NCBI RefSeq assembly: GCF_900091465.1
Contig: NZ_FMHV01000002.1
Span: forward strand, 6,510,001-6,574,000
Direction of reading: 5' to 3'
From: Micromonospora rhizosphaerae
Lineage (GTDB): Bacteria > Actinomycetota > Actinomycetes > Mycobacteriales > Micromonosporaceae
Length of the DNA stretch: 64,000 bases
In this document: in pieces, positions 9,275 through 18,265 of the stretch
How the letters are laid out: each line of letters starts with the position of its first letter
Position numbering within the stretch: the first letter of the stretch is position 1
Position numbers and translations under genes: made by a program
Notes under the pieces: generated by a model
What the model was told of the DNA's origin: nothing
What the model saw: only the letters and a program-made list of their open reading frames with translations
Databases searched by the model: none

Positions 9275-10351
9275 ATGAACGACGCACAGCACGGAATGAG
9301 CCGTCGCCGGGTGCTCGGCACCCTCGCCGGGGCGGCCGGCGCGGTCGCCGTCGGCGCCGCGGGCTGGGCCCCCTCCGCCGCCGCGGCGGAGGGCAACGGT
9401 CTGCTCGTCCCGGCCGGCAAGCGGGGCATCATCCTCTACAGCGTCCGCGACCGGATCGGCGCCGCTCCGGACGACACGGGCGTGCCGTACGGCTTCGAGC
9501 GGGTGCTCGCCCGACTCGCCGAGATCGGCTACCAGGAGGTCGAGTTCGCCGGCTACAACCAGAGCACGGCGATCCTCGGCCGGCAGATCACCCCGGAGGA
9601 GATCCGGAAGATCCTGGACGACAACGGCCTGCGGGCGAACGGCTCGCACGCCTCGATCCCGAGCACGGTCACCCCGGACACCATCGCCGCGTTCGAGCGG
9701 ACGCTCGACACCGCCGAGATCCTCGGCATGACCCACATCGGCACCGGCAGCGACCCGACCGGCAGCAACTACCAGGCCGACTGGGACGCCGCCGTCGACC
9801 GGTGGAACACCTTCGGCGAGATGGCCGCCGCCCGGGGGCTGAAGCTGTACACGCACAACCACGACGCGGCGTACAACTTCCTGCTGGACAGCGGCCCGCT
9901 GGACGCGCTGGGCCGGCCGACCCGGTCCTCCGGCGTCCGGAAGTTGGAGTACTTCATCGCGCGGACCAACCCGGAGTGGGTCTGGTTCGAGATGGACATC
10001 TACTGGGCGCACGTGGCGCAGTACCGGTTCCGCAGCTACACCGATCCGGACGGGGTGACCCAGACCAGCATCTTCGACCCGCTGGCCGTGGTCGCCGCCC
10101 AGCCAATCCGGTTCCCGCTGTTCCACGCCAAGGACGGCGCGTACAACCCGGCCAGCTCCGCCGGGTACGACATGGTGCCGCTCGGCCAGGGCGACATCGA
10201 CTACGGCACGTTCTTCGCCAACATGGGCGCGAAGGGCTACCACAACCCGATGTGGGAGCAGGACAACGCGCCCGGCGGCAGTGCCGACCCCGGCCGGTCG
10301 CTGCGCTACGCGGAGGTCAGTTTCCAGCACATGTCGGGCCTGCGGGGCTGA
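9275..10351 (+). CDS. Tat-exported TIM-barrel sugar phosphate isomerase/epimerase-like protein
   Basis: A 358-residue protein with a twin-arginine signal (SRRRVLGTLAG, then an alanine-rich hydrophobic stretch to about residue 40). The remaining part is a xylose-isomerase-like TIM barrel with putative metal sites THNHD, EMDIYWAH and FHAKDG and a late NPMWEQD. Members of this family in ThuA-linked loci are thought to act on keto-sugars or keto-disaccharides. Export through Tat in folded form agrees with a metal-binding enzyme working outside the cell beside the secreted dehydrogenase encoded upstream. An AAAGG-type site lies before the ATG. The gene ends before a clear hairpin. Confidence 0.88.
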   Translation: MNDAQHGMSRRRVLGTLAGAAGAVAVGAAGWAPSAAAAEGNGLLVPAGKRGIILYSVRDRIGAAPDDTGVPYGFERVLARLAEIGYQEVEFAGYNQSTAILGRQITPEEIRKILDDNGLRANGSHASIPSTVTPDTIAAFERTLDTAEILGMTHIGTGSDPTGSNYQADWDAAVDRWNTFGEMAAARGLKLYTHNHDAAYNFLLDSGPLDALGRPTRSSGVRKLEYFIARTNPEWVWFEMDIYWAHVAQYRFRSYTDPDGVTQTSIFDPLAVVAAQPIRFPLFHAKDGAYNPASSAGYDMVPLGQGDIDYGTFFANMGAKGYHNPMWEQDNAPGGSADPGRSLRYAEVSFQHMSGLRG

Positions 10352-10371
10352 CCCACCCGACCGGAGAAACG

Positions 10372-10409
10372 CAAGGGGCCGCGGCCGGGAAACCGGGCGC
10401 GGCCCCTTG
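10372..10409 (+). terminator. Hairpin terminator after the exported isomerase
   Basis: The 12-bp arms CAAGGGGCCGCG and CGCGGCCCCTTG (10372-10383 and 10398-10409) are perfect complements around a 14-base loop that can itself pair. It lies 20 bases after the stop codon. Confidence 0.75.
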
Positions 10410-10411
10410 CG

Positions 10412-10425
10412 TCACACTGCTGTGA
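10412..10425. promoter_or_regulatory. Palindrome TCACA-CTGC-TGTGA before the ROK gene
   Basis: A perfect 5-bp inverted repeat with a four-base spacer lies 35 bases upstream of the ROK start, in the only gap available for a promoter after the terminator. It could be an autoregulatory operator, but it does not resemble the CTTTTGCTCAG element. Confidence 0.35.
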
Positions 10426-10460
10426 TGCTGGTGTGGCAGATTCCGGATGGAGGTGATCGC

Positions 10461-11642
10461 ATGAGGCTCATCGGACCGGAGAGCCCGGACCAGGCGCGGC
10501 TGCTGCGGCTGCTGCGCGACGACGGGGCCCGCTCCCGGGTCGAGCTGGCGGATGTCCTGGGCCTCACCCGGGCCCGGTTCGCCGCGGAGGTGGACCGGCT
10601 GACCGCCCAGGGCCTGGTGGAGACCGCGGGGCCGGCCGCGTCCCGGGGCGGCCGCCGCTCCTCGCTGCTCCGGATCGCCGGGCAGGTCCGCTTCGGGGCG
10701 GTGGCCGTCGGCACCGAACGACTCGACGTGGCGCTGACCGACGGGGAGCTCACGGTGCTCGCCCGCCTCGGCGAGCCGGTCGACGTCCGAATCGGGCCGG
10801 AGGCGGTCGTCGGCCGGGCTGTCGAGCTGCTCGGCAAGCTCCGGGCCGAGGCCGGGCTGTCCCGGCTGACCGGGGTGGGCGTCGCCCTGCCGGCGCCGGT
10901 CGCGGTACGCGAGGGGACCCCGGTCGCCCCGCCGGCCATGCCGGGCTGGCACCAGTTCCCGGTCCGGGACGCGATCGCCGCCGAGCTGGGCTGCCCGGTG
11001 CAGGTGGACAACGACGCCAACGTCATGGCGCTCGGCGAACAGCACGCCGGCACCGGCCGGGCGTTCGACGACTTCCTCTTCGTCAAGCTCGGCAGCGCCA
11101 TCGGGTCCGGGCTGGTGCTCGGCGGCGCGCTGTACCGGGGCGCGGCCAGCGGGGCCGGGGACATCGGGCACCTACGGCTCACCGAGGACGGCCCGCTCTG
11201 CGGCTGCGGCAACACCGGCTGCCTGGAGGCGTACTGCGGGGACAGCGGCCTGGTCCGGGAGGCGCTGTCCGCCGCGCAGGCCGGCCGGTCGGCGGCGCTC
11301 GGCGACCGGCTGGCCGAGGCGGGGACGCTGACCATGGCCGATGTCGTGCGGGCGGCGACCGCCGGGGACGCCATCGCTCAGGGCCTGGTCCGCGACGGCG
11401 CCCGCCGGCTGGGGCAGGTCCTGGTGGGCCTGGTCAGCTTCGTCAACCCGGCCATCGTGATCATCGGCGGTGCCGCCCCCGGCATCGGCCCGGTCCTGCT
11501 CGCCGAGATCCGCGGGGTGGTCTACCGGCGCTCGACCCCGCTCGCCACCGGCAGCATGCCGATCGTCCTCTCCGATCTGGACGACCGGGCCGGCCTGGTG
11601 GGCGCGGCCCGCCTGGTGAGCGACCAGGTCTTCGCCGCCTGA
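10461..11642 (+). CDS. ROK-family transcriptional repressor (first copy)
   Basis: A 393-residue protein with an N-terminal winged helix-turn-helix (residues 8-65, RLLRLLRDDGARSRVELADVL) and a ROK sugar-kinase-like domain. The ROK zinc motif CGCGNTGC is near residue 250. The phosphate-loop-like IGTG seen in kinases is replaced by LGSA, and DND near residue 183 is kept. The GRRSSLLR segment after the HTH is shared with the second ROK protein at 35281-36459, which has the same length, so they are paralogues. The ATG at 10461 follows a near-perfect GGAGGTGATCGC ribosome binding site. It is expected to sense a sugar and to repress the ThuA-dehydrogenase locus just upstream. Confidence 0.9.
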   Translation: MRLIGPESPDQARLLRLLRDDGARSRVELADVLGLTRARFAAEVDRLTAQGLVETAGPAASRGGRRSSLLRIAGQVRFGAVAVGTERLDVALTDGELTVLARLGEPVDVRIGPEAVVGRAVELLGKLRAEAGLSRLTGVGVALPAPVAVREGTPVAPPAMPGWHQFPVRDAIAAELGCPVQVDNDANVMALGEQHAGTGRAFDDFLFVKLGSAIGSGLVLGGALYRGAASGAGDIGHLRLTEDGPLCGCGNTGCLEAYCGDSGLVREALSAAQAGRSAALGDRLAEAGTLTMADVVRAATAGDAIAQGLVRDGARRLGQVLVGLVSFVNPAIVIIGGAAPGIGPVLLAEIRGVVYRRSTPLATGSMPIVLSDLDDRAGLVGAARLVSDQVFAA

Positions 11643-11643
11643 C

Positions 11644-11660
11644 GAGCCCCGGCCGGGCTC
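11644..11660. terminator. Short hairpin between convergent genes
   Basis: GAGCCC and GGGCTC pair around a five-base loop just after the ROK stop, between the convergent ROK and response regulator genes. The stem is short and no U-tract is present. Confidence 0.4.
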
Positions 11661-11686
11661 ACCGCCGACCCCGTCCACACCCTGCC

Positions 11687-12325
11687 TCAACCGACCAGCC
11701 GGCGTTCCCAGGCCCAGGCCGCGATCTCGACCCGGTTCCGTGCCCCGAGCTTCATCTGCACGCTGGCGAGATGGGTCTTGACCGTACCGACGGCGATGAA
11801 GAGCTGGGCGGCGATCTCGGCGTTGGTGAGCCCTCGGGCGGCCAGCTTGACGACGTCGAGTTCCCGCGGGGACAGGCCGGCGTCGTCGCGGGCGCGGGCG
11901 GGCGGGCTGAGGTGCTCGAGCAGCCGTACGGTGATGGACGGGCTGATCAGCGCGTCGCCGGAGACCGCCGCGCGGACCGCCTCGACCAGCAGCGCCGGGC
12001 CGGAGTCCTTGAGCAGGAAGCCGCAGGCGCCGTTGCGCAGCGCGGTGTGCACGTACTCGTCGAGGTCGAAGGTGGTGACCACAACCACCTTGACCGGATC
12101 CGCGACGCCCGGCCCGGCGAGCAGTCGCAGCGCCTCGAGGCCGTCGAGGCGGGGCATCCGGATGTCCAGCAGCGCCACGTCCGGGCGCAGGCGGCGGGCC
12201 AACTCCACCGCGGCCACGCCGTCGGCGGCCTCGCCGACCACCTCCATGTCCGGCTGCGCCCCGATGATCATGCCGAAGCCGGTCCGCACCATCGCCTGGT
12301 CATCGGCGATCAGCACGCGGATCAT
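11687..12325 (-). CDS. NarL/LuxR-type response regulator
   Basis: A 212-residue protein with a receiver domain (D8, D9, phospho-acceptor D54 in LLDIRMP, T84 and K106) and a C-terminal LuxR helix-turn-helix (about 145-205, LSPRELDVVKLAARGLTNAEIA). Its ATG overlaps the stop of the kinase gene as ATGA, so the two are translated together. The kinase promoter faces the ABC exporter genes at 13668, so this regulator probably controls that exporter. Confidence 0.93.
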   Translation of the reverse strand: MIRVLIADDQAMVRTGFGMIIGAQPDMEVVGEAADGVAAVELARRLRPDVALLDIRMPRLDGLEALRLLAGPGVADPVKVVVVTTFDLDEYVHTALRNGACGFLLKDSGPALLVEAVRAAVSGDALISPSITVRLLEHLSPPARARDDAGLSPRELDVVKLAARGLTNAEIAAQLFIAVGTVKTHLASVQMKLGARNRVEIAAWAWERRLVG

Positions 12326-13521
12326 CGGGCCACCGCCCGGCCGAGCGGCAGTGTCGCGTCCAGCACCCAGCCGCCGGCGACGCCGGGCCCCGCGGTGATG
12401 GTGCCGCCGAGGGCGCGGACCCGCTCGGTGAGGCCGATCAGGCCGAAGCCGTGCCCGCGGGCCGGCGGGGTGCGCGGGGTGGCGCCGTCGTCGGCGACGC
12501 GGACCAGTAGCCAGTCCGGGGTACGGCGGACGAACACGTCCACGGCTCGGGCGTCGGGGGCGTGCTGGCGCGTGTTGGTGAGCCCTTCCATCACCACCCG
12601 GTACGCCGAGGTGGAGACCTCCACCGGCAGCCCGTCCAGGGTGCCGTCGACGTGCAGCCGGGCCGGGGCGCGCGCGATGTCGTTGAAGCCGCTCAGCAGC
12701 GGCCCGAGATCGGCGACGCCGGCCAGTGGGGCCAGCGGCGCGTCCGGCGGGGCGTCCGGATTGCGCAGGATCCCGACCATCCGCCGCATGGAGGCCATCG
12801 TCTCCCCGCCGGCCCGCTCGATCTGTTCCAGGGCGGTGATCACCCGCTGCGGGTCCTGTTCGGCGACGAACCGGGCGCCCTGCGCCTGCACCACGATGCC
12901 GGTCACGTGGTGGGCGATGAAGTCGTGCAGGTCGCGGGCGAACTCCGCGCGCTGCTCGGCCCGTACCAGCGCCACGGCGCGCTCCCGCCCGGCGGCCATC
13001 GTGCGCAGGTAGAGCCCTCCTCCGGCGGCGCCGGCAGCGGCGAGGGCCTGGAGCAGACCGAAGATCACGTACACGCTGTCCGTGCCGGTGCGAAGCGGCA
13101 GCGCCGCGGCGGCGAGACCGGCGGCGACCGCCGCCCACGGCGCGATGCGGGCCGCACCGCGGCGGGCCACCACGAAGACCACGGCCAGCAGCCCGGCGGA
13201 CTCGGCGAGCCCCCAGCTGCCGCTGAGCAGGTAGCCGCCATCCGCGATCAGCACGATGCCCGCGGTCACGGCGAGTGAGGCCGCGGCGAGCACGAGCGCC
13301 GCCACCGGCAGCCGGCGGGAGCCTTGCCGGTGCAGCGGGAGCCAGAGCAGCGCGGCGGCCACCGCCAGCCCCACCCGCACCAGGAGCAGCAGGGTGCCGG
13401 CCGCGCCCGCGGCCGCTAACAGGCCGAACCGCAGGTCGAAGAGGCCGAGCAGGCCCATCGCCGCCAGGCCGGCGAGCTGGCCCAGGCGCACCCACCAACG
13501 TCGAAGTCCCGGCGCGTTCAT
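12322..13521 (-). CDS. NarL-type sensor histidine kinase
   Basis: A 399-residue kinase with five or six N-terminal membrane helices (about 12-170), a HisKA_3 dimerisation domain with the phospho-accepting H199 in ARDLHDFIAHHV, and a HATPase domain near the C-terminus (RVADDGATPR and GFGLIGLTERV). There is no sizeable extracellular domain, so the signal is probably sensed in the membrane. This short-loop arrangement is common for kinases that respond to envelope-active compounds and control a neighbouring ABC exporter. The promoter region is shared with the divergent exporter genes (146 bp gap). Confidence 0.92.
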   Translation of the reverse strand: MNAPGLRRWWVRLGQLAGLAAMGLLGLFDLRFGLLAAAGAAGTLLLLVRVGLAVAAALLWLPLHRQGSRRLPVAALVLAAASLAVTAGIVLIADGGYLLSGSWGLAESAGLLAVVFVVARRGAARIAPWAAVAAGLAAAALPLRTGTDSVYVIFGLLQALAAAGAAGGGLYLRTMAAGRERAVALVRAEQRAEFARDLHDFIAHHVTGIVVQAQGARFVAEQDPQRVITALEQIERAGGETMASMRRMVGILRNPDAPPDAPLAPLAGVADLGPLLSGFNDIARAPARLHVDGTLDGLPVEVSTSAYRVVMEGLTNTRQHAPDARAVDVFVRRTPDWLLVRVADDGATPRTPPARGHGFGLIGLTERVRALGGTITAGPGVAGGWVLDATLPLGRAVAR

Positions 13522-13667
13522 CGTGACCCAGGGTAGCGAGCCCGGCGGTGGCGGCAGATCAGCCGAAAGACAGACCCGCCGGCGGTGATCCCTCTCCCCG
13601 GGCCGATGCGGCGCCCGCCCGCGGCGGTGAGGCTTCCGGGGTCAGAGAAGCATTCGCTGGAGGTTCG

Positions 13668-14428
<761 letters not shown>

Positions 14429-14432
<4 letters not shown>

Positions 14433-16963
14433 GGGCGCCCGTGCTGCGTACCCAGGTGAGCGCGGCGGCCCGCCGCCCCGGCCGGCTGCTGCTGACCGGC
14501 CTGGCGATCCTGGTGGCCTCCTTCGTCGTCTACGGCACCGTGCTGGCCCAGCAGATCACCGAGCGGACCGCGCGGGACAACCTCAGCGACACCCCCGCCG
14601 CGACCGACCTCGTGGTCGGGGACCCGGATGCGCCGCGGCCCACCGTGGCGACGCTGGCCCGGGTCCGGGCCGTGCCCGGGGTCGCCGAGGCGGTGGGCCG
14701 GCTGGAGCTCGGCCTGACCGTCAACGAGTCGTACCTCAACCTGCGGGCCGACCCGGGTCGCGGCCCGCTGGCCACGATCCGGCTGATCGAGGGGAGCTAC
14801 CCGGACGCCCCCGGCGAGGTGGCCATCACCCCGCGCACCGCCGAGCGGCTTGGACTCGCCGTCGGGTCGGTGGTCACCGCGACCGACGCACAGCCCACGC
14901 CGGTCCGGCTCAGCGTCACCGGCATGGTCGGAACCGCCGACGACGCCGGCTTCGACGGGTACGCCCCGGAGAACGTGGTGACCGCGGTGGGCGGCGTTGA
15001 CGAGGTGACCCGGATCGACCTGCGGGTCGCGCCCGGCGAGTCGGCGGAGACGGTCCGGCAGCGGGTCGCCGCGGCCCTGCCGGCCGGCACGCCAGTCAGC
15101 ACCGGCACGCAGGTGCGCCAACGGGAGGCCGACGCGGCGGCCGATCAGGTCGGTGCGCTCTTCGCCCTGGTCGGCATGTTCGTCGCGATCGCGGTCGTTG
15201 CCGCGGCGCTGGTCGTCACCTCGACGTTCCGGATCGTCTTCGCCCAGCGGATGCGGCAGCTCGCGCTGCTGCGCGCAGTCGGCGCGAACCGGGGAGCGCT
15301 GGTCCGGGCGCTCACCGCGGAGGGCGCCCTGACCGGATCGATCGCGAGCGCGGTCGGCGTGGCCGCCGCCCTGGGCGTCGGGCACGCCGTGCCGGCCATC
15401 ATGCGGGCCGCCGGCCTGGCTGTCTCCTCCCCTGGGTTGCCCGTCCGGGCGGCGGTCGCGGTCGTCCTCGGCGCCGTCCTGCTCACCGCGCTCGCGGTGC
15501 TGGCGCCGGCGTTCTCCGCCGCCCGGGTCGCCCCGCTCGAGGCGCTGCGGGCGGCGAGCACGACCGCCGGACGGCGCGGCATCGGGGCGGTCCGGCTGGT
15601 GTCCGGGCTGCTGTTCGCCGCGGGCGCGGTACTGGCCGGCGCCGTGGCGGCCAGTCGGCTTCCGGCGCCGGAGCAGGAAAACTATTCGCCGAGGCCGGTG
15701 CTGCTCCTGCTCGTCGCGTCCGGCGCCGTGGCGTTCTTCGCGCTGGTGGCGCTCGGGCCGCTGCTGGTCCGCCCGGTGCTGGCCGTGGTGGGTTGGCCGC
15801 TACGCCAGCTCGGGCCGGTCGGGCGGCTGGCGGTCGGCGGTGTCGGCGGTACCCCGCGTCGGGCGGCGGCGGTCTCCGTGGTGGTCGCGCTCGGCGTGAC
15901 CCTGATCGCCGGCGTGGCCGTCGGTGGCGCGTCCCTGCGCGTGCTGATGGACCGCGAGCTGGCGCTCCTGGCGCCCGCCGACATCGAGGTGACCGGCAGC
16001 GCGGGAGCGACGCTGCCGGACGGTGTGGTGGCGCGGGCCGAGGCGGCGCGCGGCACGCTCGCCCGGGTGGTGCCGTACCGGCGGGTCGACGGGCTCAGCC
16101 TGACCCGAGGCGCCGAGCGGCTCGGCAGCGCCGAGTCGGGCTACCCCGCGACCGACCTCGACGTGCGGGCGTTGCCGACCACGGACCGGCTGGACGTGGC
16201 GCAGGGCCGGCTCGCCGACCTCGGGCCGGGCCGCGTCGTGCTCGGCGAGTGGGTCGCCAGGGACACCGGGCTCCGGGTCGGGGACACGGTTGCGCTCACC
16301 GTGGCCGCACGGACCACCGAGGTGCGCGTCGCCGCGGTCCTGCCCGATCACGGCCCCCTGCACGCGGGCATCCTCACCGACCGCGCCGACCTCGACCGGC
16401 TCGGCGTGTCCGCGGCGTACTCCGGACTGCTCGCCGACGCGGCCCGACCCGGCGAGGACGGCCGCACCGCGGCGGTGCAGGCGCTGCGACAGGCGATCGA
16501 CGGCGCCGAGGGGGTGGGGCTGTCCGTCCTCGCCGACGGCCGGGACCGGGACGGCGCGGTGCTGGACGCCATCCTCTGGATCGCGGTCGGCCTGGTCAGC
16601 CTCACCGTGGTCATCGCGGTGGTCGGGGTCGGCAGCACCACCGCGCTGTCGGTGGTGGAACGGGTTACCGAGTCGGGTCTGCTGCGCGCTGTCGGCCTGT
16701 CCCGGGCCGCCCTGCGCACCATGCTGACCGCCGAGTCCGGCCTCTACGGGCTGATCGGTGCGACGATCGGGCTGCTGCTCGGGGTGCCGTACGCGTGGCT
16801 GGCGGTCCGGGCCCTCGGGATCAATGCGCCGCTGGTCCTGCCGGTGCTGCCGCTGGTCGCGCTCTTCGCGGCGCTGATCGTGCTGACTGCGCTGGCCGGG
16901 GTGCTGCCGGCCCGGCGGGCGTCCCGGGTCAGCCCGGTGGTCGCGCTGGAAACCGACGGCTGA
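14429..16963 (+). CDS. FtsX-like ABC permease
   Basis: An 844-residue permease with the doubled FtsX layout: one N-terminal helix, a large extracytoplasmic domain, three helices (about 240-375), another helix pair (about 390-460), a second extracytoplasmic domain and three final helices (about 710-835). It forms the membrane part of the exporter with the ATPase encoded just upstream. Related proteins under neighbouring NarL- or BceRS-type control remove envelope-active antibiotics or lipids from the membrane; the substrate here is unknown. A strong terminator follows. Confidence 0.92.
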
Positions 16964-16976
16964 GCCGAGAAGGTGG

Positions 16977-17003
16977 CCCGGCGCCTCCGGTGGAGGCGCC
17001 GGG
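16977..17003 (+). terminator. Terminator of the ABC exporter operon
   Basis: The 12-bp arms CCCGGCGCCTCC and GGAGGCGCCGGG are perfect complements around a three-base loop, 13 bases after the permease stop codon. Confidence 0.8.
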
Positions 17004-17094
17004 CCGGGCCGGTCGGCCGAGGGGGCGGCCGGTGGACTGGCCGGGATCGCGGGTCAGGTGGCGTGAGGACGGACCGGCACGGGGCGGTGCGTCA

Positions 17095-17495
17095 TCACGA
17101 CGGCGGCGGGGGGGGTCCGGCCGGCGCCGCGGTGGCCCGTCCGCGAGCGGAACCCCGGCGGGCCCGCCGGCCACTGGCCGTGAGGAGGAGTCCACCCAGG
17201 ATCATGCCCAGTGCGATCAGGCCGGCGACGCAGGCGACCACGACATCACCTCCAGGGTTGCCCGACGCGCCGGGGTGTGTCGTCGTCGCCGGGGCCGAAG
17301 TGCCCGCCCTCGCCCTCCGCCCTTACCGGCAGGACAGACGGCTCCGGCTGGACCTTGGCGGCGGCGCGCAACGCTCGGGCTGCGTCGAGGACGCCGTACC
17401 CGGTCCGGGGGTCGTACCGGAAGTCGGCCCGCCCGCCCGACGGCGTGCTCGCAGGGCGCCCATCCCGCCCCTCGCCGGGTGGGCGCCCAAGAACG
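17095..17495 (-). pseudogene. Frameshifted, N-terminally truncated mycosin-like S8 peptidase remnant
   Basis: Read on the minus strand from about 17490, one frame gives the end of a subtilisin-type domain (RADFRYDPRTGYGVLDAARAL), then continues to a TGA at 17248-17246 in unnatural sequence. The overlapping frame gives APATTTHPGASGNPGGDV and then one membrane helix (VVACVAGLIALGMILGGLL), a basic segment and a stop at 17095. That order (S8 domain end, Pro/Thr-rich linker, C-terminal membrane helix) is the tail of a mycosin. A shift of one frame between about 17280 and 17320 splits it, and the catalytic Asp, His and Ser regions are absent, so the gene is dead. The helix part has its own GTG at 17241 with a GGAGG, and might be made as a 48-residue peptide. 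Confidence 0.6.
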
Positions 17496-17497
17496 AT

Positions 17498-17790
17498 CTA
17501 TGCCTGTTTCTTCCAGCTGATCGCGAGCTGTGTCGGTTGGTCGTCCACGGACGCTTCGTCAAGTCGACCGAAGGTGCCGTCGTTCGAGACATTCCAAGTG
17601 ATCATCTTGAGATGACCGCCACCCGTGCGAACCGCGGTGACCACGACGTCGGTCACGTAACTGGTCGCGATCAAGCTGGTAGCGCCGGCCTGATTCCCCG
17701 AGTCTGCGATGGTGCAAGTTTCATTCTTCGCCCCCTTGGCCGCCTTGTTGATGGTGACTCCTTCCACGCCGACGTTGTTGCGGTCGGCCG
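17498..17790 (-). pseudogene. Fragment of a secreted, possibly beta-propeller protein
   Basis: The last 87 or so codons of a minus-strand frame read as real protein (GVTINKAAKGAKNETCTIADS, then ATSYVTDVVVTAVRTGGGHL and ITWNVSNDGTFGRL) and end in KKQA at 17498. The pattern of small hydrophobic strands followed by W-x-V-x-x-D-G resembles one blade of a secreted propeller. Upstream of about 17790 the frame degrades into Arg/Gly-rich sequence, so the N-terminal part has been lost. Base composition is less GC-rich than in the flanking genes. The fragment abuts the S8 peptidase remnant, suggesting that a deletion joined two broken genes. It is not assigned to a family with certainty. Confidence 0.45.
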
Positions 17791-17860
17791 CCCGGGCGCT
17801 TTCGCGCCGGCAGCCTGAACGCGGCGAGCGGGCTCGCGGTCCTGGCTCTCCGCCCATCCA

Positions 17861-18184
17861 TCACGTTCTCCCTCCCGCAGGGGAATCCAGATCCTGGCTC
17901 GTCAGGCGTGGATTGCCGGTCGGAACCGGGTTCCAGCCTGTCGAGCAGTGTTTGGGTACGGTTAAGGCCGGCCCTTTGAGCGCGGCGGCGTCGCGGGAAG
18001 ACCGCGATGTTGTGTTCCAGGCGTCGGCTTGGCGCGCGGCAGGGTCCGTCAGTGCTCCTGCCCGGCGGCCGCGGGCACCCTGGTCGCTGCGCGGCGACAG
18101 CAGGTACACCAGGGCAACTCCCAACAGGATTTGCGGGACCAGGAACAGGCCGAGCAATTCGGCCGGCGATGCGTCCAGCCGCAT
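17861..18184 (-). other. Weak open frame with one or two membrane helices
   Basis: A 107-codon frame begins with a plausible membrane segment (LLGLFLVPQILLGVALVYLLS), but its second half is low-quality sequence and it has no ribosome binding site. The frame is open further upstream into sequence that also looks hydrophobic (SAALVGWAGGEVVGRIL). It may be the residue of a small membrane protein gene or chance. Together with the two remnants to its left it makes up a stretch of about 1.2 kb without an intact gene. Confidence 0.2.
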
Positions 18185-18265
18185 CAGGATCCGGCCGACG
18201 ACTTCGCCGCCGGCCCAGCCGACCAGCGCGGCCGAGTAACCGTGCGGACCAGCGTTTGAGGCGGG

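Noticed and set aside
10412..10425. CRP-type binding site
   Set aside because: The half sites are in the inverse order (TCACA-N4-TGTGA) to the CRP consensus TGTGA-N6-TCACA.
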